NCBI GenBank assembly: GCA_964522605.1
Contig: CAZFWV010000057.1
Coordinates: forward strand, 1-25,653
Reading direction: 5' to 3'
Length of the DNA stretch: 25,653 nt
DNA from: CAVZLD01 sp964522605
Lineage (GTDB): Bacteria > Planctomycetota > Planctomycetia > Pirellulales > Pirellulaceae
Position 1 is the stretch's first letter; each line of letters starts with the position of its first letter. Made by a program: the position numbers and the translations under genes. The notes under the pieces are model-generated. The model was not told where the DNA came from and made no database searches. It saw only the letters and a list, made by a program, of their open reading frames with translations. Shown piece after piece: positions 23,631 to 25,653 of this stretch.

Positions 23631-25451
23631 TCAGCGATTCCGATCTTCGCCCGTATCCAGCACCGCCATGAAGGCCTTCTGCGGAATATCAACCTGACCG
23701 ATCGACTTCATGCGTTTCTTTCCCTCGCGCTGCTTGGCCCACAACTTCCGTTTCCGCGTGATATCGCCTCCATAGCACTTGGCCGTAACGTTCTTTCGCA
23801 ATGCGGGAACGGTTTCGCGAGCAATCACGCGCGAACCAATCGCCGCCTGAACGGCGACTTCAAACATGTGCCGATCAATTTCGCTCTTGAGTTTTTTGAC
23901 CACCGCACGCCCACGCCGCTCCGCATCGCGACGGTCACAAATCACAGACAACGCATCGACGCGTTTTCCATTGACCAAAATGTCCAAGCGAACCAGATCT
24001 GCCGGTTGATATCCCAGGAATTCGTAGTCCATCGTGCCGTAACCGCGGGTGGCACTCTTGAGGCGATCATGCAGATCATAAATCACCTCGGCCAGCGGCA
24101 GATCGTAGACCAGGATCGCTCGAGTCGGAGACAGGTACTCGGTCCGCTGATGGACGCCTCGACGGTCCTGACAGAGTTTCATCACGACGCCAATGAACTC
24201 TGTCGGTTGGACGAGATTGACGCGCACGATCGGCTGTCGAAACTCTTCGATCTGCCCAGCATCGGGAACTTCCTGCGGCCGGTGAATCTCCCGTGTTTCG
24301 CCCGCTCGCAGGACGAGCTCATACGTCACATTCGGCGCCGTCTGAACCAGGTCGACATCGGATTCCTGTTCGAGCCGCTGCTGCACAATCTCCATGTGCA
24401 ACAGACCGAGGAACCCGCAGCGAAAACCAAACCCCAACGCCTCGCTCGACTCGGGCTCGAACTCGAAACTCGGATCGTTGATCGCAAGCCGTCCGAGCGC
24501 ATCGCGCAACTCGTCGAAATCCTGGCCATCCGACGGAAACAAGCCGCAGTAGACCATCCGCTTCGGCACCTTATAGCCTGGCAGAGGCACCGCGCCGGAC
24601 TCCCCCGCGTGGGCCACGGTGTCGCCGATATGGATCTGATCCAACGACTTAATATTGCAGATCAAGTAGCCGACCTGTCCGGCGGTGAGCGATTCGCAAG
24701 GACGCCGTCGAGGAGTGAACTGCCCCAATTCAATCACTTCGTGATTTGTTCCGGCACGCATCATCCGAACGCGGTCTCCACGCCGAATCACACCGTTCAT
24801 CACGCGCACGTAACTGATGGCTCCCCGGAATTTATCGTAATGCGAATCGAACACCATCGCCTGCAATGCCGCCTCGGGGTCAGCCTTGGGTGCCGGGACG
24901 CGCTCAACAATCGCTTGCAGCAGCGGAGGGATCCCCAGGCCCGCCTTGGCACTCACCAGCAAGACTTCGTCGGGATGGACGCCCAGGGAATGTTCCATCT
25001 CTTCGATCACTTCCGCCGTCCGTGCCTGGGCCAGGTCAATCTTATTCACCACGGGAATGATCTTGAGATCATGCTCCATGGCCGCAAACGCGTTGGCGAC
25101 CGTCTGTGCCTCGACGCCCTGGAACGCGTCGACGAGCAACAAGGCCCCTTCGCAACAGCTGAGGGATCGAGAAACCTCATAGTGAAAGTCCACGTGCCCT
25201 GGCGTGTCGATCAGGTTCAACCGATAGACGTCGTCCGCGAATCGATACTGCATGGACACGGCACGCGCTTTGATCGTGATTCCACGCGCACGCTCCAACT
25301 CCATGTCGTCTAACAACTGGTCTTTCATCTCCCGCTGCGTGACCGTGCCGGTCGCCTCCAACAGACGGTCGGCCAGGGTACTCTTGCCGTGGTCGATGTG
25401 CGCCACGATACAGAAGTTGCGGATCTTGCGATAATCAATCTTGGAAGTCAT
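23631..25451 (-). CDS. lepA: elongation factor 4 (LepA), ribosomal back-translocase GTPase
   Basis: The protein has 606 residues, normal for the family. The G1 motif HIDHGKS (18-24), the G3 motif DTPGHVDF and the G4 motif NKID are present, followed by domain II and the EF-G-like domains. The LepA-specific C-terminal domain contains MDYEFLGYQPADLVRLDILVNG, AKCYGGDITRKRKLWAKQREGKKRMK and the ending KAFMAVLDTG. LepA acts on the ribosome under stress and in initiation/biogenesis. The ATG at 25451 has GGAA about seven bases upstream; a TTG one codon earlier is less likely. It heads the minus-strand group that includes the two signal peptidases, and the gene shows no damage. Confidence 0.97.
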   Translation of the reverse strand: MTSKIDYRKIRNFCIVAHIDHGKSTLADRLLEATGTVTQREMKDQLLDDMELERARGITIKARAVSMQYRFADDVYRLNLIDTPGHVDFHYEVSRSLSCCEGALLLVDAFQGVEAQTVANAFAAMEHDLKIIPVVNKIDLAQARTAEVIEEMEHSLGVHPDEVLLVSAKAGLGIPPLLQAIVERVPAPKADPEAALQAMVFDSHYDKFRGAISYVRVMNGVIRRGDRVRMMRAGTNHEVIELGQFTPRRRPCESLTAGQVGYLICNIKSLDQIHIGDTVAHAGESGAVPLPGYKVPKRMVYCGLFPSDGQDFDELRDALGRLAINDPSFEFEPESSEALGFGFRCGFLGLLHMEIVQQRLEQESDVDLVQTAPNVTYELVLRAGETREIHRPQEVPDAGQIEEFRQPIVRVNLVQPTEFIGVVMKLCQDRRGVHQRTEYLSPTRAILVYDLPLAEVIYDLHDRLKSATRGYGTMDYEFLGYQPADLVRLDILVNGKRVDALSVICDRRDAERRGRAVVKKLKSEIDRHMFEVAVQAAIGSRVIARETVPALRKNVTAKCYGGDITRKRKLWAKQREGKKRMKSIGQVDIPQKAFMAVLDTGEDRNR

Positions 25452-25592
25452 CAATATTTCCGTTCGACGGGGTCAAACCGAGAAGCCTCGAAGCAGCCGG
25501 GCCGCGACGGCACCCGTATTCACAAATTGCCCGTACCGAATTCATGAGAATTGTACGTGTATAGCCTGCATGCATTGGGCAAAGTTGGCTTC

Positions 25593-25653
25593 GTAGCCGA
25601 ATTCGTGAGAATTCGGATCCCACCCCCGATCCTCCGAAGTCTCACGACTTCGG
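25593..25653. repeat. dispersed two-hairpin repeat, copy cut by the window end
   Basis: It starts GTAGCCGAATTC and contains CCGAATTC-GTGA-GAATTCGG (25597-25616) and CCGAAGTC-TCAC-GACTTCGG (25634-25653), in the same order and spacing as 22135-22199. The window stops right after the second hairpin, so the closing GGCTAC is not visible. A degraded relative of the first hairpin (CCGAATTC-ATGA-GAATT) lies at about 25536-25553. Confidence 0.78.

Noticed and set aside
23403..25313. A 636-codon plus-strand open frame opposite lepA
   Set aside because: It is the complement of the highly conserved lepA and part of the second signal peptidase gene. Its translation is rich in Arg, His and Gln with no domain, as expected for a GC-rich shadow frame.

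Overview
The window looks like a piece of a planctomycete chromosome, most likely from the Pirellulales/Planctomycetaceae side and possibly a metagenomic assembly. The evidence is a BBP7-type outer-membrane beta-barrel protein, a giant extracellular protein with the planctomycete N-terminal LESLEGRRLL-type motif and DUF11/SdrD-B-like domains, a PEP-CTERM protein, large lineage-specific insertions in the signal peptidases, and dispersed hairpin repeats. No tRNA, rRNA, CRISPR array or transposase was seen. The window contains one 100-N assembly gap.

Layout. Positions 1-211 hold a heptamer tandem repeat and four hairpins. Two plus-strand genes follow: an exported HEAT-like/LRR-like/PDZ protein (212-1363) and a Tat-signal protein of unknown function (1434-2972). 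They converge, across a long inverted repeat, on a minus-strand block that reads from 11481 down to 3182: a short SecA-like ATPase, a GAF-GAF-TM-HlyD fusion, a periplasmic HlyD-type adaptor (split by the gap), a PqqD-like/M50/HlyD fusion and a DUF3467 protein. From 11784 the plus strand carries the BBP7 protein and the 1128-residue DUF11 repeat protein. The latter converges on a minus-strand PEP-CTERM protein that shares its N-terminal module. From 25451 down to 18716 the minus strand carries housekeeping export genes: lepA, two unusual type I signal peptidases, an lptB-like ABC ATPase and a membrane-anchored J-domain protein.

How the genes may work together. Much of the window concerns the cell envelope: export motors, signal peptidases, LPS-type transport and secreted surface proteins. 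The strongest candidate for an undescribed system is the 3182-11481 block. It has three different HlyD-bearing proteins, one fused to a cytoplasmic GAF sensor pair and one to an intramembrane metalloprotease, next to a SecA-like motor that lacks the C-terminal translocation domains. No ABC, RND or MFS pump is present. The individual families are recognised with good confidence; that they form one machine is inference.

Assembly note. The 100-N gap at 6634-6733 is flanked by an identical 55-bp sequence on both sides. Removing the Ns plus one copy (155 bp) restores a single intact frame of 296 residues, so the gene is very probably not broken.
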